Shown piece by piece: positions 1 through 5,881 of a stretch of 6,270 bases of DNA. Source of the DNA: Desulfuromonadales bacterium (lineage in GTDB: Bacteria > Desulfobacterota > Desulfuromonadia > Desulfuromonadales > BM103). Below the pieces are notes generated by a model. It had not been told where the DNA came from. It did not search any database and worked only from the letters and a program-made list of their open reading frames with translations. The DNA is taken from contig DAOWJU010000177.1 of the NCBI GenBank assembly GCA_030640215.1, positions 1-6,270 on the forward strand, read 5' to 3'. Within the stretch, counting starts at the first letter, position 1, and each line of letters begins with the position of its first letter. The translations under genes and the position numbers were made by a program.

Positions 1-267
1 ATCCACGCCAGTGTGGTGCCATTGGGTAAAGACTATGAACTGAAGCTGCCGAAGATCGAGATGAATAACCTCGGTGGTAAAAATGGCGCCACGCCAACGC
101 AAATTGCCGAACAGGTGCTTAATGTTCTGACTGACCGAGCTCTGGCCGAGGTCAAAAAGAAGGGTATTGATCAGTACAAGGCGCAACTTGAAGGTGAAGT
201 TAATAAGCGGTTGGAGGCAGAAACGGAGAAAGTCAGCGACAAATTGAAGGGAATGCTCAATTACTGA
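1..267 (+). CDS. C-terminal part of a conserved protein, possibly AsmA/DUF748-like (5' end outside window)
   Basis: The frame is open from base 1 (Ile-His-Ala-Ser-Val-Val-Pro...) to a TGA at 265-267, so this is the last 88 residues of a longer protein. The GTG at 13 is not a convincing start because the frame continues upstream and no Shine-Dalgarno sequence is seen. The segment has a beta-strand-like stretch with the pattern LPKIEMNNLGG, then a G-A-T-P-T-Q-I-A-E-Q-V helix start, then a highly charged, Lys/Glu-rich helical tail that could form a coiled coil. The pattern 'LPxIxLxxLGG ... TPxQIAxxVL' recalls the C-terminus of small AsmA/DUF748-type envelope proteins of proteobacteria; that is recall, not a search result. 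No catalytic motif or membrane segment lies in the visible part. The gene converges on the GIY-YIG gene with a 7-bp overlap. The coding call is firm, the family is weak. Confidence 0.7.
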   Translation: MHASVVPLGKDYELKLPKIEMNNLGGKNGATPTQIAEQVLNVLTDRALAEVKKKGIDQYKAQLEGEVNKRLEAETEKVSDKLKGMLNY

Positions 268-536
268 ACGACGAGATCACCAAGCTGGTTACCGGACGAT
301 GCAATCAGAAACCGTTTGTCGTCCGGGCGCAATCTCTTGATTTCTATTTCGCGACGGCTGGCGCTGCTGCGGTCGTGGCTGCCCTCCAGGTAGACCAGTC
401 GGCGCGGCGAGTGGCCGCGAAAATATCTGGCTCCTGTCCCGGAGGCATGCTGGGCAAAACGTCGCTTAATGTCGGTGGTAATGCCGGTATAGAGGGAGTC
501 GTCTGTGCAGAGGATGATGTAGACTTGCCAGTTCAT
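261..536 (-). CDS. GIY-YIG nuclease superfamily protein, YhbQ/UPF0213 type
   Basis: A 91-residue single-domain GIY-YIG protein. The GIY strand is present as VYII (residues 5-8) and the YIG strand as YTG (16-18). They are followed by the family's G-I-T-T-D-x-x-R-R-x-x-x-H run (18-30), with the conserved Arg25/Arg26 and His30. The RGH turn is at 40-42 and the late helix S-R-R-E-I-E-I-K-R-L carries the presumed metal-binding Glu63. Length and motif order match stand-alone YhbQ-like proteins, which have been linked to nucleic-acid cleavage or repair; the substrate of this one cannot be read from sequence. The ATG at 536 has only a weak upstream GAGAC. The gene lies 58 bp downstream of pcnB on the same strand with no obvious hairpin between, so co-transcription from the pcnB promoter is likely. 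Its stop overlaps the 3' end of the convergent gene. Confidence 0.9.
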   Translation of the reverse strand: MNWQVYIILCTDDSLYTGITTDIKRRFAQHASGTGARYFRGHSPRRLVYLEGSHDRSSASRREIEIKRLRPDDKRFLIASSGNQLGDLVVQ

Positions 537-594
537 GGTCGCGTCTCATTTCTACCATTGGTTAAATCCGACAGATTCCTGGTCCGATAGCTTC

Positions 595-1878
595 TTAAGC
601 CTGGACAGGTTTTTTCCGGCGTCTACGTGGTCGGCGGTGGGTACGACGGCTCGGTTGGCTGGCTGATTGGTCTGATGGCTCGTGGCGTGTGTGCAGCATC
701 TTCTGCCAGGTCTCCACCAGTGCTGGATCGCCGTCACTGGCTTGAGTCCAGAGTCTGAACATCTCAAGCGATCGCGATGTTTCTGAATTGTGCAGGAAGC
801 GTTTCTGGCCACGATGGCCCGGGCCACGGGCAAAGCGATAACAGCCGACCAGCAATTCCCTGGCTTGATGACGCAGGCCATGAGCCAGACGAAAATGCGT
901 GCAATAGGGAGTCAGCAGGTGCCCGGCGGATTGCAGCACTTCGCCGATCGGCAGTGACGCATGTACCGGACATTTCTGCCAGAAACGGTCGACAAAGAGC
1001 GCGGCCAGAATCATTGATTCATCAACTGTTCCGGCTTTTTTGAAGTACAGATTGAGCTCTTCCAGTAGCTTGAAGGTCGTGTCTCCGGCTTGGTAGCCAC
1101 CCATCATCGGTTGAAGCAGATCTAAAGACTGAGCCCGTTGCAGGACGTCGGCAGCGACGCCAAGTCGGAAGAACTGCATCAGCTTTTCTCGCACTCTGGC
1201 TGGCGCGGCACCGGCAAGCTGTGGTGCTTGTTTGGTAATTCCTTCAAGAACTTCTGCGTCGAGAGAAAAACCGAGACGGGCACTGAACTCCAGAGCACGC
1301 AGCATGCGCACCGGATCTTCGGCAAAGCGGATTTGGGGATCACCGATCACGCGCAGCTGTCTGTTTTCCAGATCTTTCAACCCACCGACATGGTCAATAA
1401 TTGAAAAATCGGCGATGTTGTAGAAAAGAGCGTTGATGGTGAAGTCGCGACGGAAGGCGTCCTCGCGAGGTGTGCCGAACTGATTTTGTACAAAGAACTT
1501 ATGCTCAGCGGGATCCTCCGGTAACTCATCGGGATGAGGGTGGCGGCGAAAAGTGGCGACCTCGATAACCTGATCACGGCCGAATCTTACATGAGCCAGA
1601 CGAAATCGACGACCGACCAGAAAACAGTTGCGAAAAAGTTTTTTTACCTGCTGTGGAGTTGCATCAGTGCCGATATCAAAATCTTTGGGTGTTCTGCCTA
1701 AGAGCAGATCACGGACACTGCCGCCAACCAGATAAGCCAGATAACCGTGACGATGGAGTCGATAGAGCACCTTGAGCGTATTCTCGTCGATTTGATTACG
1801 GGAAATAGAGTGGTCTGGACGGGCTAGTATTGTTGGCGTGTCCGCTGGCTGGTTTGTGTTTTGTGCAGGTTTCGCCAT
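595..1878 (-). CDS. pcnB: Poly(A) polymerase I (PcnB-type polynucleotide adenylyltransferase)
   Basis: From the ATG at 1878 the product is 427 residues, against about 465 for E. coli PcnB. The class II nucleotidyltransferase head is complete: VGGSVRDLLLG (51-61), catalytic DFD (Asp66/Asp68), VIEVATF (104-110), RRDFTIN (143-149) and EDPVRMLRA (187-195). The segment LFRNCFLVGRRFRLAHV (81-97) is the signature that separates true bacterial poly(A) polymerases from CCA-adding enzymes. The Arg/Lys-rich tail (411-423) matches the RNA-binding basic end of PcnB. The enzyme adds 3' A-tails that promote RNA decay in the cytoplasm. The frame extends upstream to ATG 1980 and GTG 1983 (462 residues), but those 35 residues are unlike the family. 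An extended -10 box lies inside them, and TCCTT at 1892-1896 (AAGGA on the coding strand) precedes the 1878 start, though 13 nt away. Hence 1878 is preferred. The gene is divergent from miaA and upstream of the GIY-YIG gene. Confidence 0.93.
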   Translation of the reverse strand: MAKPAQNTNQPADTPTILARPDHSISRNQIDENTLKVLYRLHRHGYLAYLVGGSVRDLLLGRTPKDFDIGTDATPQQVKKLFRNCFLVGRRFRLAHVRFGRDQVIEVATFRRHPHPDELPEDPAEHKFFVQNQFGTPREDAFRRDFTINALFYNIADFSIIDHVGGLKDLENRQLRVIGDPQIRFAEDPVRMLRALEFSARLGFSLDAEVLEGITKQAPQLAGAAPARVREKLMQFFRLGVAADVLQRAQSLDLLQPMMGGYQAGDTTFKLLEELNLYFKKAGTVDESMILAALFVDRFWQKCPVHASLPIGEVLQSAGHLLTPYCTHFRLAHGLRHQARELLVGCYRFARGPGHRGQKRFLHNSETSRSLEMFRLWTQASDGDPALVETWQKMLHTRHEPSDQSASQPSRRTHRRPRRRRKKPVQA

Positions 1879-1926
1879 GAATGTTCTCTGGTCCTTGCTC
1901 TCTTTGGTGGACTGTGAAGTTGCCAC

Positions 1927-1935
1927 TGTATAGCA
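1927..1935 (-). promoter_or_regulatory. Extended -10 promoter for pcnB
   Basis: On the minus strand the sequence reads TGC-TATACA: a TATACA hexamer at 1932-1927 preceded by TGC at 1935-1933, which is an extended -10 element. The hexamer 17 bp upstream (TTCCCT) is a poor -35, as is common for extended -10 promoters. Transcription would begin near 1920, about 40 nt upstream of the ATG at 1878 and downstream of the alternative starts at 1980/1983. This supports the shorter protein. It is a motif reading only. Confidence 0.45.
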
Positions 1936-2040
1936 GATTTTGTCCTGCGAGGGAAGTTTGACGGGAATACGCGTTGTCATCACTTGCTGATCCGGCTATA
2001 ACATGAACGCTGAATGGTTACCGCTTTTTGAAGATAAACA

Positions 2041-2136
2041 GGACACGGATTACACGGATGAACACGGATTTAGAAGCAAGACATCAAGACGTTAGCTTTT
2101 GTTCAATCCGTGTAAATCGGATTCTTATCCGTGTCC
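2041..2136. repeat. Composite inverted/tandem repeat of ACACGGAT units (MITE- or REP-like intergenic element)
   Basis: Three direct copies of ACACGGAT lie at 2043-2050, 2052-2059 and 2062-2069 (9-10 bp apart). Two inverted copies, ATCCGTGT, lie at 2106-2113 and 2127-2134, with a degenerate unit between them (AAATCGGATT, about 2114-2123). The outer arms GGACACGGAT (2041-2050) and ATCCGTGTCC (2127-2136) are perfectly complementary, as are the inner arms ACACGGATT (2062-2070) and AATCCGTGT (2105-2113), leaving a 34-nt loop. A transcript could fold into a long interrupted hairpin. Similar 'ACACGGATGAACACGGAT' strings are, from memory, recurrent intergenic repeats in many unrelated bacterial genomes, so this is probably a dispersed non-coding element rather than a local operator. 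It sits in the 322-bp pcnB-miaA gap; apart from it, the pcnB promoter and the miaA ribosome binding site, I see nothing in that gap. Confidence 0.75.
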
Positions 2137-2184
2137 AGAGGTTTTCTTCGTAAACTGAATAGTTCCTCCCATCTCTCCAATTTC

Positions 2185-2189
2185 AGGAG
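2185..2189 (+). promoter_or_regulatory. Ribosome binding site of miaA
   Basis: AGGAG lies 11 nt before the ATG at 2201, slightly longer than the ideal spacing. No other start codon in the frame fits the conserved N-terminus, which begins only a few residues before the P-loop. No convincing sigma-70 promoter was found between the repeat and this site, so the miaA promoter may lie within or beyond the repeat. Confidence 0.6.
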
Positions 2190-2200
2190 CTGTTGCTTAT

Positions 2201-3100
2201 ATGAACCTCCTTGTTGTGCTCGGACCAACAGCTTCGGGCAAAACCCAGCTGGCTGTTCAGGCCGCTCATCATCTCGACGGTGAAATCATTTCGGCGGATT
2301 CCAGACAAGTCTATCGCGGCCTCGATATTGGCAGCGGTAAGGATCTGGATGAGTATGGGGCCACTCCGTACCATCTCATCGATGTGGTTGAGCCCGGCTA
2401 CGAGTTCAGCCTCTTTGATTTTGCCCACAGCTTCAGCCAGACATTCAGCGCAATTTGTGAACGTAACCGTTTGCCGATTCTGGCCGGGGGGACCGGCCTC
2501 TATCTCGATGCGATACTGCGGGGCTATGAACTGGTGCCGGTGAGTGAAAATAGAGCTTTGCGTCAGGAGTTGGAGCCTTTTACTCTCGATGCTCTTCGCA
2601 AACGTTTACAGGCGCAGCGACCGGACCAGCATAATACCAGCGACCTTAATGACCGCTTCCGGCTGATCAGGGCCATCGAAATAGCCGAAGCTGAAGAGCA
2701 GACGGATACACGTCCATTGACTCTGCCGCAGTTAACTCCGCGGATCTTTGGTCTGAAATGGCCGCGGCCACTGTTGCGGCAACGTATCACCAAAAGATTA
2801 CGAGAACGTCTTGATCACGGCATGATCGAAGAAGTCGCGGGCTTGCACGAGGCTGGCGTCTCCTGGGAGACTCTTGACTATTACGGCCTGGAATATCGTT
2901 TTGTCGCCCAGCATCTGCAGGGACAGCTCAACCGCAATGATCTCTTCCAGAAATTGAACAGCGCCATCCACCAGTTTGCCAAGCGCCAGGAGACCTGGTT
3001 CCGTCGCATGGAGCGGCAGGGCGTTGTCATCCATTGGCTCGATGGTGAGGATGATCCAGTCGCTGAACTGCTTGCCGCCTGTCAGGATCTTCAGGCATGA
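2201..3100 (+). CDS. miaA: tRNA dimethylallyltransferase (tRNA A37 isopentenyltransferase)
   Basis: MiaA transfers a dimethylallyl group from DMAPP to N6 of A37 in tRNAs reading UNN codons, giving i6A. The 299 residues are close to the usual 300-315. Visible motifs are the P-loop GPTASGKT (8-15), the DSRQVYRGLDIG core (33-44), GGTGLYLDAILRGY (96-109), the D-L-N-D-R-x-R-L-I-R-A-I-E helix (148-160), the R-E-R-L-D-x-G-M-I-E-E-V helix (201-212), YGLEYR (228-233) in place of the common GYKE/GYRE turn, and the C-terminal QFAKRQETWFRR (258-269). After DIG the usual T-A-K-P is replaced by SGKDLDEY (45-52). I recall this form from some deltaproteobacterial MiaA proteins, which may occur as a second copy beside a canonical MiaA. 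The stop overlaps the next gene's start as ATGA, so the two are co-transcribed and probably translationally coupled. Confidence 0.95.
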   Translation: MNLLVVLGPTASGKTQLAVQAAHHLDGEIISADSRQVYRGLDIGSGKDLDEYGATPYHLIDVVEPGYEFSLFDFAHSFSQTFSAICERNRLPILAGGTGLYLDAILRGYELVPVSENRALRQELEPFTLDALRKRLQAQRPDQHNTSDLNDRFRLIRAIEIAEAEEQTDTRPLTLPQLTPRIFGLKWPRPLLRQRITKRLRERLDHGMIEEVAGLHEAGVSWETLDYYGLEYRFVAQHLQGQLNRNDLFQKLNSAIHQFAKRQETWFRRMERQGVVIHWLDGEDDPVAELLAACQDLQA

Positions 3101-4404
3101 GTCTTTTGCCTGCTGCAGTAGAGCGCTATCTTGACAAGAGTGCCGCCAAGGGGCCATGGGCCCTTGCGGGAGAAGATCGCGCTGACTTTGTCGGTGCCGT
3201 GGTGATCCCGTCGCTGGCTGAAGGCGACAGCCTCTTTGCAACCTTGCAGAGCCTGGCCGCTAATCCCCCGCAACTGATCGCTGGTTTTCTGGTGGTCATT
3301 GTCGTCAACCACGGTGAGGCTGCTTCAGCCGAGGATCAGTTGCAGAATAGTCTCGATCTGGCAAGATTGGCCGACCTGGCTGAACGATCAGAACTTTGTC
3401 TCGCTTGGGTAGATGCCGCCAGCCCTGATCTTGAGATTCCGGCCAAACAGGCGGGGGTCGGTTTTGTTCGTAAACTCGGTATGGACCTCGCCCTGTCGCG
3501 GCTGAACTGGACAGAAGATCCTCTGTTGGTCTGTCTCGATGCCGATACCCTGGTGGAAGAAAATTACCTGCAATCGATTGTTACTCATTTCCGCCAGTCA
3601 ACTCTTGGCGCTGCGGTCTTGCCTTATAGACATCAGCCGGGAGTAGATGCCGTTCAGCAGGCTGCGATTGATCGTTACGAACTTTACCTGCGCAGCTACG
3701 TCTACGGCCTGCGCCTGGCCGGTTCCCCCTATGCGTTCAATACCGTCGGCAGTGCCATTGCTTGCCGGGCCTCAGCCTATGTGCGTTGCGGCGGTATGAA
3801 TTGTCGTAAGGCTGGAGAGGATTTTTACTTTCTTCAGAAGTTGGCAAAAACCGATGGCGTTGATCTGTTGTCCGGGACGACAGTCTTTCCAGAGCCGCGT
3901 GTCTCGGCGCGGGTCCCTTTTGGTACCGGGCGCAGTATGGGTCGCCTGCTCAATGGCGATGCGCAGGCCGTGCTCTTTTACCCTGCAACAGTTTTCCGGG
4001 TGCTGGCTGACTGGTTGCGTATTGTAGCGCAGCACATCTCTGGCGATGCAGAGATACTTTTGGCGCACGCGGAAAAGATCTCACCGGTTCTGGCCGATTA
4101 TCTTGAACAGGCTGGTTGGCGAACCGTCTGGCCGCGCTTGCAGTCGAACCATCAAAACATAGTGCGTCGGTCACATGCTTTTCACTCCTGGTTTGATGGC
4201 TTCAGGACCATGCGTCTGATTCACATGTTGTGTGATACCGGGCTCTGTCGTAGTGAGTCCGAAGACGCTCTCAAAGAATATTTCGCCTGGGATGACCGCG
4301 CTTGCCCTCGGACACTGGCAGGAATGCTGGAAGAACTGCGGCTGATTGATGGAGTCCGACATCCTTCTAGCAGCCAGTTCATTGATTGTCCGAAAGAATG
4401 CTAG
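3097..4404 (+). CDS. Family 2-like (GT-A fold) glycosyltransferase, substrate unknown
   Basis: A 435-residue protein with a GT2-like nucleotide-sugar domain. It has an opening beta strand and turn AVVIPSLAEGDSLFATLQSL (34-53), a second strand FLVVIVVNHG (64-73), a DxD-type metal and nucleotide motif LVCLDADTLVEENYL (144-158; Asp148/Asp150), and an acceptor-side GGMNCRKAGEDFYFLQKL (232-249) whose Glu241-Asp242 is at the position of the GT2 catalytic ED. The remainder, about 280-435, is mostly helical and unfamiliar. There is no signal peptide and no clear membrane segment, so it is predicted to act in the cytoplasm or at the inner face of the membrane. Its ATG lies within the ATGA that ends miaA, a 4-bp overlap, indicating coupled translation. 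Neither acceptor nor donor sugar can be inferred, and the pairing with miaA may be only positional. The frame is intact. The GT2 call is fairly sure; the function is not. Confidence 0.82.
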   Translation: MSLLPAAVERYLDKSAAKGPWALAGEDRADFVGAVVIPSLAEGDSLFATLQSLAANPPQLIAGFLVVIVVNHGEAASAEDQLQNSLDLARLADLAERSELCLAWVDAASPDLEIPAKQAGVGFVRKLGMDLALSRLNWTEDPLLVCLDADTLVEENYLQSIVTHFRQSTLGAAVLPYRHQPGVDAVQQAAIDRYELYLRSYVYGLRLAGSPYAFNTVGSAIACRASAYVRCGGMNCRKAGEDFYFLQKLAKTDGVDLLSGTTVFPEPRVSARVPFGTGRSMGRLLNGDAQAVLFYPATVFRVLADWLRIVAQHISGDAEILLAHAEKISPVLADYLEQAGWRTVWPRLQSNHQNIVRRSHAFHSWFDGFRTMRLIHMLCDTGLCRSESEDALKEYFAWDDRACPRTLAGMLEELRLIDGVRHPSSSQFIDCPKEC

Positions 4405-4433
4405 CTGAAGTATGTCGAAAATCTAAAAAGCTG

Positions 4434-4442
4434 TGTTATCAT
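4434..4442 (+). promoter_or_regulatory. Possible extended -10 promoter for the PilZ gene
   Basis: TGT-TATCAT at 4434-4442 gives an extended -10 with five of six consensus bases in the hexamer. The best upstream hexamer (TGTCGA, 4413-4418, 18 bp spacer) is a poor -35. The site lies in the 92-bp gap after the glycosyltransferase gene and would start a transcript near 4449, leaving a leader of about 48 nt. No terminator hairpin is seen in the same gap, so read-through from miaA is also possible. Confidence 0.35.
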
Positions 4443-4496
4443 TGATAGTAATGAAATTGCCCCTGTTCTACCTGCTAACGAGAAGAAGAGATAACG

Positions 4497-4880
4497 ATGA
4501 GTGAGACTGAAAGCCCCGAGTATACTGCGGAACAGGTAAACAAACGTCGTGCCATACGAGCGCCGTTGATCATAGAGAAAATTCCCTGTGATGATGGCCA
4601 TAAAACTTTCTTTGGTTATGCCAAGAATGTCAGCCGCGGAGGGTTGTTCATCGCGACGTTAAAACCGCGTGAACTGGGTGCAGATTTCTTGATTGAATGG
4701 ACCCTGCCGACAAAACCCCGGCACAAGGTTCGTTGCCGGTGTGAGGTTGTCTGGCAACAACCGTATCAAAAAAAGGGAGTCAATGAACCTGGTATGGGCC
4801 TACGGTTTCTGGATCTCACCGATACGGATGGCGATAAAATTGATGCGTGGGTGGCGGAACAGGCTGCCGGACCCGTGTAA
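4497..4880 (+). CDS. Stand-alone PilZ domain protein (c-di-GMP receptor)
   Basis: This 127-residue protein is essentially one PilZ domain. The two c-di-GMP-binding signatures are intact: RxxxR as R17-R-A-I-R21 in the N-terminal linker, and [D/N]xSxxG as N44-V-S-R-G-G49 at the start of the barrel. Later barrel strands are recognisable in V-R-C-R-C-E-V-V-W (78-86) and G-M-G-L-R-F-L-D-L (99-107), and a helix closes the domain. PilZ proteins bind the second messenger cyclic di-GMP and pass the signal to motility, polysaccharide or secretion machinery. No output domain is fused here, so its partner protein is unknown. The ATG at 4497 follows an AGAAGAG ribosome binding site (4484-4490). The upstream glycosyltransferase is a conceivable but unproven target, since c-di-GMP often controls polysaccharide synthesis. 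Confidence 0.9.
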   Translation: MSETESPEYTAEQVNKRRAIRAPLIIEKIPCDDGHKTFFGYAKNVSRGGLFIATLKPRELGADFLIEWTLPTKPRHKVRCRCEVVWQQPYQKKGVNEPGMGLRFLDLTDTDGDKIDAWVAEQAAGPV

Positions 4881-4966
4881 TCGTTTGGTTTGATAAGGGC
4901 AGATGGCTGTTTTTGTCAGTCACATGTGGATGTTTTTTATGAGTAGCTATTTTCGATGCTGCGAGG

Positions 4967-4973
4967 AAAGGAG
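4967..4973 (+). promoter_or_regulatory. Strong ribosome binding site fixing the ferritin-like gene start
   Basis: AAAGGAG lies 6 nt before the ATG at 4980, near-ideal in match and spacing. It sits within the codons that would be read from the earlier in-frame ATG at 4956, so the start at 4980 is chosen. Upstream, TTGTCA (4913-4918) resembles a -35 box, but no good -10 at 16-18 bp accompanies it, so the promoter is left uncalled. Confidence 0.8.
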
Positions 4974-4979
4974 AGTGCC

Positions 4980-5477
4980 ATGCCCCAGGAAATGAAGATG
5001 CGCGAGGCGATCAAGCTTGCTATCCAAACAGAAAAGGATGTGATGGATTTTTATCTCAAGGCAGCTTCATTGACCAACAATGAACGCGGCAAGAAGGTCT
5101 TTGAGCAGCTTGCCAAAGAAGAACGTGAGCATGCCGGGCACTTTTTCAAAGTTTACACCGGCAGTGACCTTGGCTCCTTTGAAGATTTTATGGCTCAACC
5201 GCCCAGAGCCAGCTACGCCATGATTAAGCAGTTGGAAAAATCCCTTGATGCAAATGTTCATGAACGCAAGGCTATGGAACTGGCGTTGCAAGAGGAAGAG
5301 GATCTGCTCAAGAGCCTGCGTTTAACAGCTTCTCATATTGTTGACCCTGCCGTGCGGGCCGTGTTTGATCGTATGGCCGAGGAAACTGAAACCCATTATG
5401 CGATTATTGAATCGGAGTACGCCCACATCATGGGCATGGTGCACGAAACGGATATTGATACCTATGTACGTGAATAA
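4980..5477 (+). CDS. Ferritin-like diiron protein (rubrerythrin domain without rubredoxin)
   Basis: From the ATG at 4980 the product is 165 residues, a four-helix bundle made of two related halves: A-I-K-L-A-I-Q-T-E18-K-D in the first and A-M-E-L-A-L-Q-E-E106-E-D in the second. Predicted iron ligands are Glu18, Glu48 and His51 (in the ExxH of K-E-E-R-E-H), Glu106, and Glu135/His139. The second ExxH reads E-E-T-E-T-H, so Thr136 occupies the usual glutamate position and Glu135 is one residue off. There is no C-terminal Cys4 rubredoxin domain, as in many short rubrerythrin-like proteins of anaerobes. Relatives reduce peroxide or handle iron in the cytoplasm; which applies here is not shown. The gene has a strong ribosome binding site and overlaps the downstream cytochrome gene by 14 bp (8 bp if the GTG start is used), suggesting one transcript and coupled translation. 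Confidence 0.88.
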   Translation: MPQEMKMREAIKLAIQTEKDVMDFYLKAASLTNNERGKKVFEQLAKEEREHAGHFFKVYTGSDLGSFEDFMAQPPRASYAMIKQLEKSLDANVHERKAMELALQEEEDLLKSLRLTASHIVDPAVRAVFDRMAEETETHYAIIESEYAHIMGMVHETDIDTYVRE

Positions 5478-5799
5478 CAGAGCAGGCGGGGTTCTCCTGT
5501 TGTTGGTCGGATTGCTGCTGATCCCTGTCTCGGTGGCGGCTGTGCCTGGTGCTGTTCACGATGTTCATCGGCTACCGGGTAATGACGAATTCCAGGGCAC
5601 GATTGAGGCCCGTTGTACAATCTGTCATACGCGAGCGCGGGTTGATGAAGCGATCGGCGACCAGGCTGAGTTTGATGCGCTCCTGCAGCTTATGATCGAA
5701 CGTGGCGCCATTCTCAGCGAGCGCGACCAGAAAGTTCTGGGGACTTTCTGGGGTTCGCCGCTGAAGGAGAATGAGGCACAGTCTTCTGGATCGAAATAG
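5464..5799 (+). CDS. Exported monoheme c-type cytochrome
   Basis: From the ATG at 5464 this is a 111-residue protein. A Sec signal peptide is clear: Asn-Asn-Arg (4-6), a hydrophobic stretch G-V-L-L-L-L-V-G-L-L-L-I (9-20), then P-V-S-V-A-A with probable cleavage near residues 25-26. The mature part has one heme-attachment motif, C51-T-I-C-H55, in a cytochrome-like R-C-T-I-C-H-T-R-x-R-V-D context. Downstream M-I-E-R-G-A-I-L-S (77-85) offers Met77 as a candidate sixth ligand. The C-terminus KVLGTFWG (90-97) resembles small monoheme cytochromes of metal-reducing deltaproteobacteria. It is predicted periplasmic, or lipid-free and secreted; the electron partner is unknown. The frame stays open upstream to 5338, but those residues lack a signal peptide and lie inside the ferritin-like gene. 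GTG at 5470 is an alternative start. No strong ribosome binding site is present, consistent with translational coupling. Confidence 0.87.
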   Translation: MYVNNRAGGVLLLLVGLLLIPVSVAAVPGAVHDVHRLPGNDEFQGTIEARCTICHTRARVDEAIGDQAEFDALLQLMIERGAILSERDQKVLGTFWGSPLKENEAQSSGSK

Positions 5800-5837
5800 A
5801 GTTGTGATCAGTCTGTTTGGCGATCAGGACGATAAGA

Positions 5838-5879
5838 GGGCCACCGCATAGATCTATGCGGTGGCCCTTCATTTTTTTT
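5838..5879 (+). terminator. Strong rho-independent terminator with a perfect 30-bp palindrome
   Basis: GGGCCACCGCATAGA at 5838-5852 is followed immediately by its exact reverse complement at 5853-5867. Flanking A5837-T5868 extends the stem. TTCA and then eight T residues (5872-5879) follow. In RNA the centre must open into a short AUCU-type loop on a stem of about 13 bp. There is no A-tract on the left side, so it terminates mainly in the + direction. It closes the ferritin-cytochrome unit 38 bp after the cytochrome stop and insulates the gene to the right. Confidence 0.93.
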
Positions 5880-5881
5880 GC

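Noticed and set aside
261..267. 7-bp convergent 3' overlap as an antisense regulatory device
   Set aside because: Short tail-to-tail overlaps are common in compact genomes and nothing else here suggests regulation.
552..881. Minus-strand 109-codon open frame
   Set aside because: It lies mostly inside the 3' part of pcnB in another frame, is rich in Arg/His/Cys/Trp without domain pattern, and has no support beyond being open.
777..1404. Plus-strand open frames antisense to pcnB (777-1043, 1138-1404, 1232-1423)
   Set aside because: They are shadows of the well-supported pcnB frame, with no ribosome binding sites or recognisable motifs.
2041..2136. CRISPR array
   Set aside because: The repeated unit is only 8 bp, spacings are 9-10 bp and half the copies are inverted; there are no spacers of usual size and no cas genes.
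2798..3241. Minus-strand 147-codon open frame across the miaA-glycosyltransferase junction
   Set aside because: It is antisense to two genes with strong motif evidence and has no family resemblance.
4921..4928. CACATGTG palindrome upstream of the ferritin-like gene as a regulator site
   Set aside because: An 8-bp palindrome alone is not significant, and it matches no operator I can name with confidence.
4956..4979. Eight-codon longer start for the ferritin-like protein
   Set aside because: The AAAGGAG ribosome binding site at 4967-4973 lies inside this extension and serves the ATG at 4980.
5338..5463. N-terminal extension of the cytochrome frame
   Set aside because: These 42 codons lie within the ferritin-like gene and would bury the signal peptide; starting at 5464 puts a normal Sec signal at the N-terminus.
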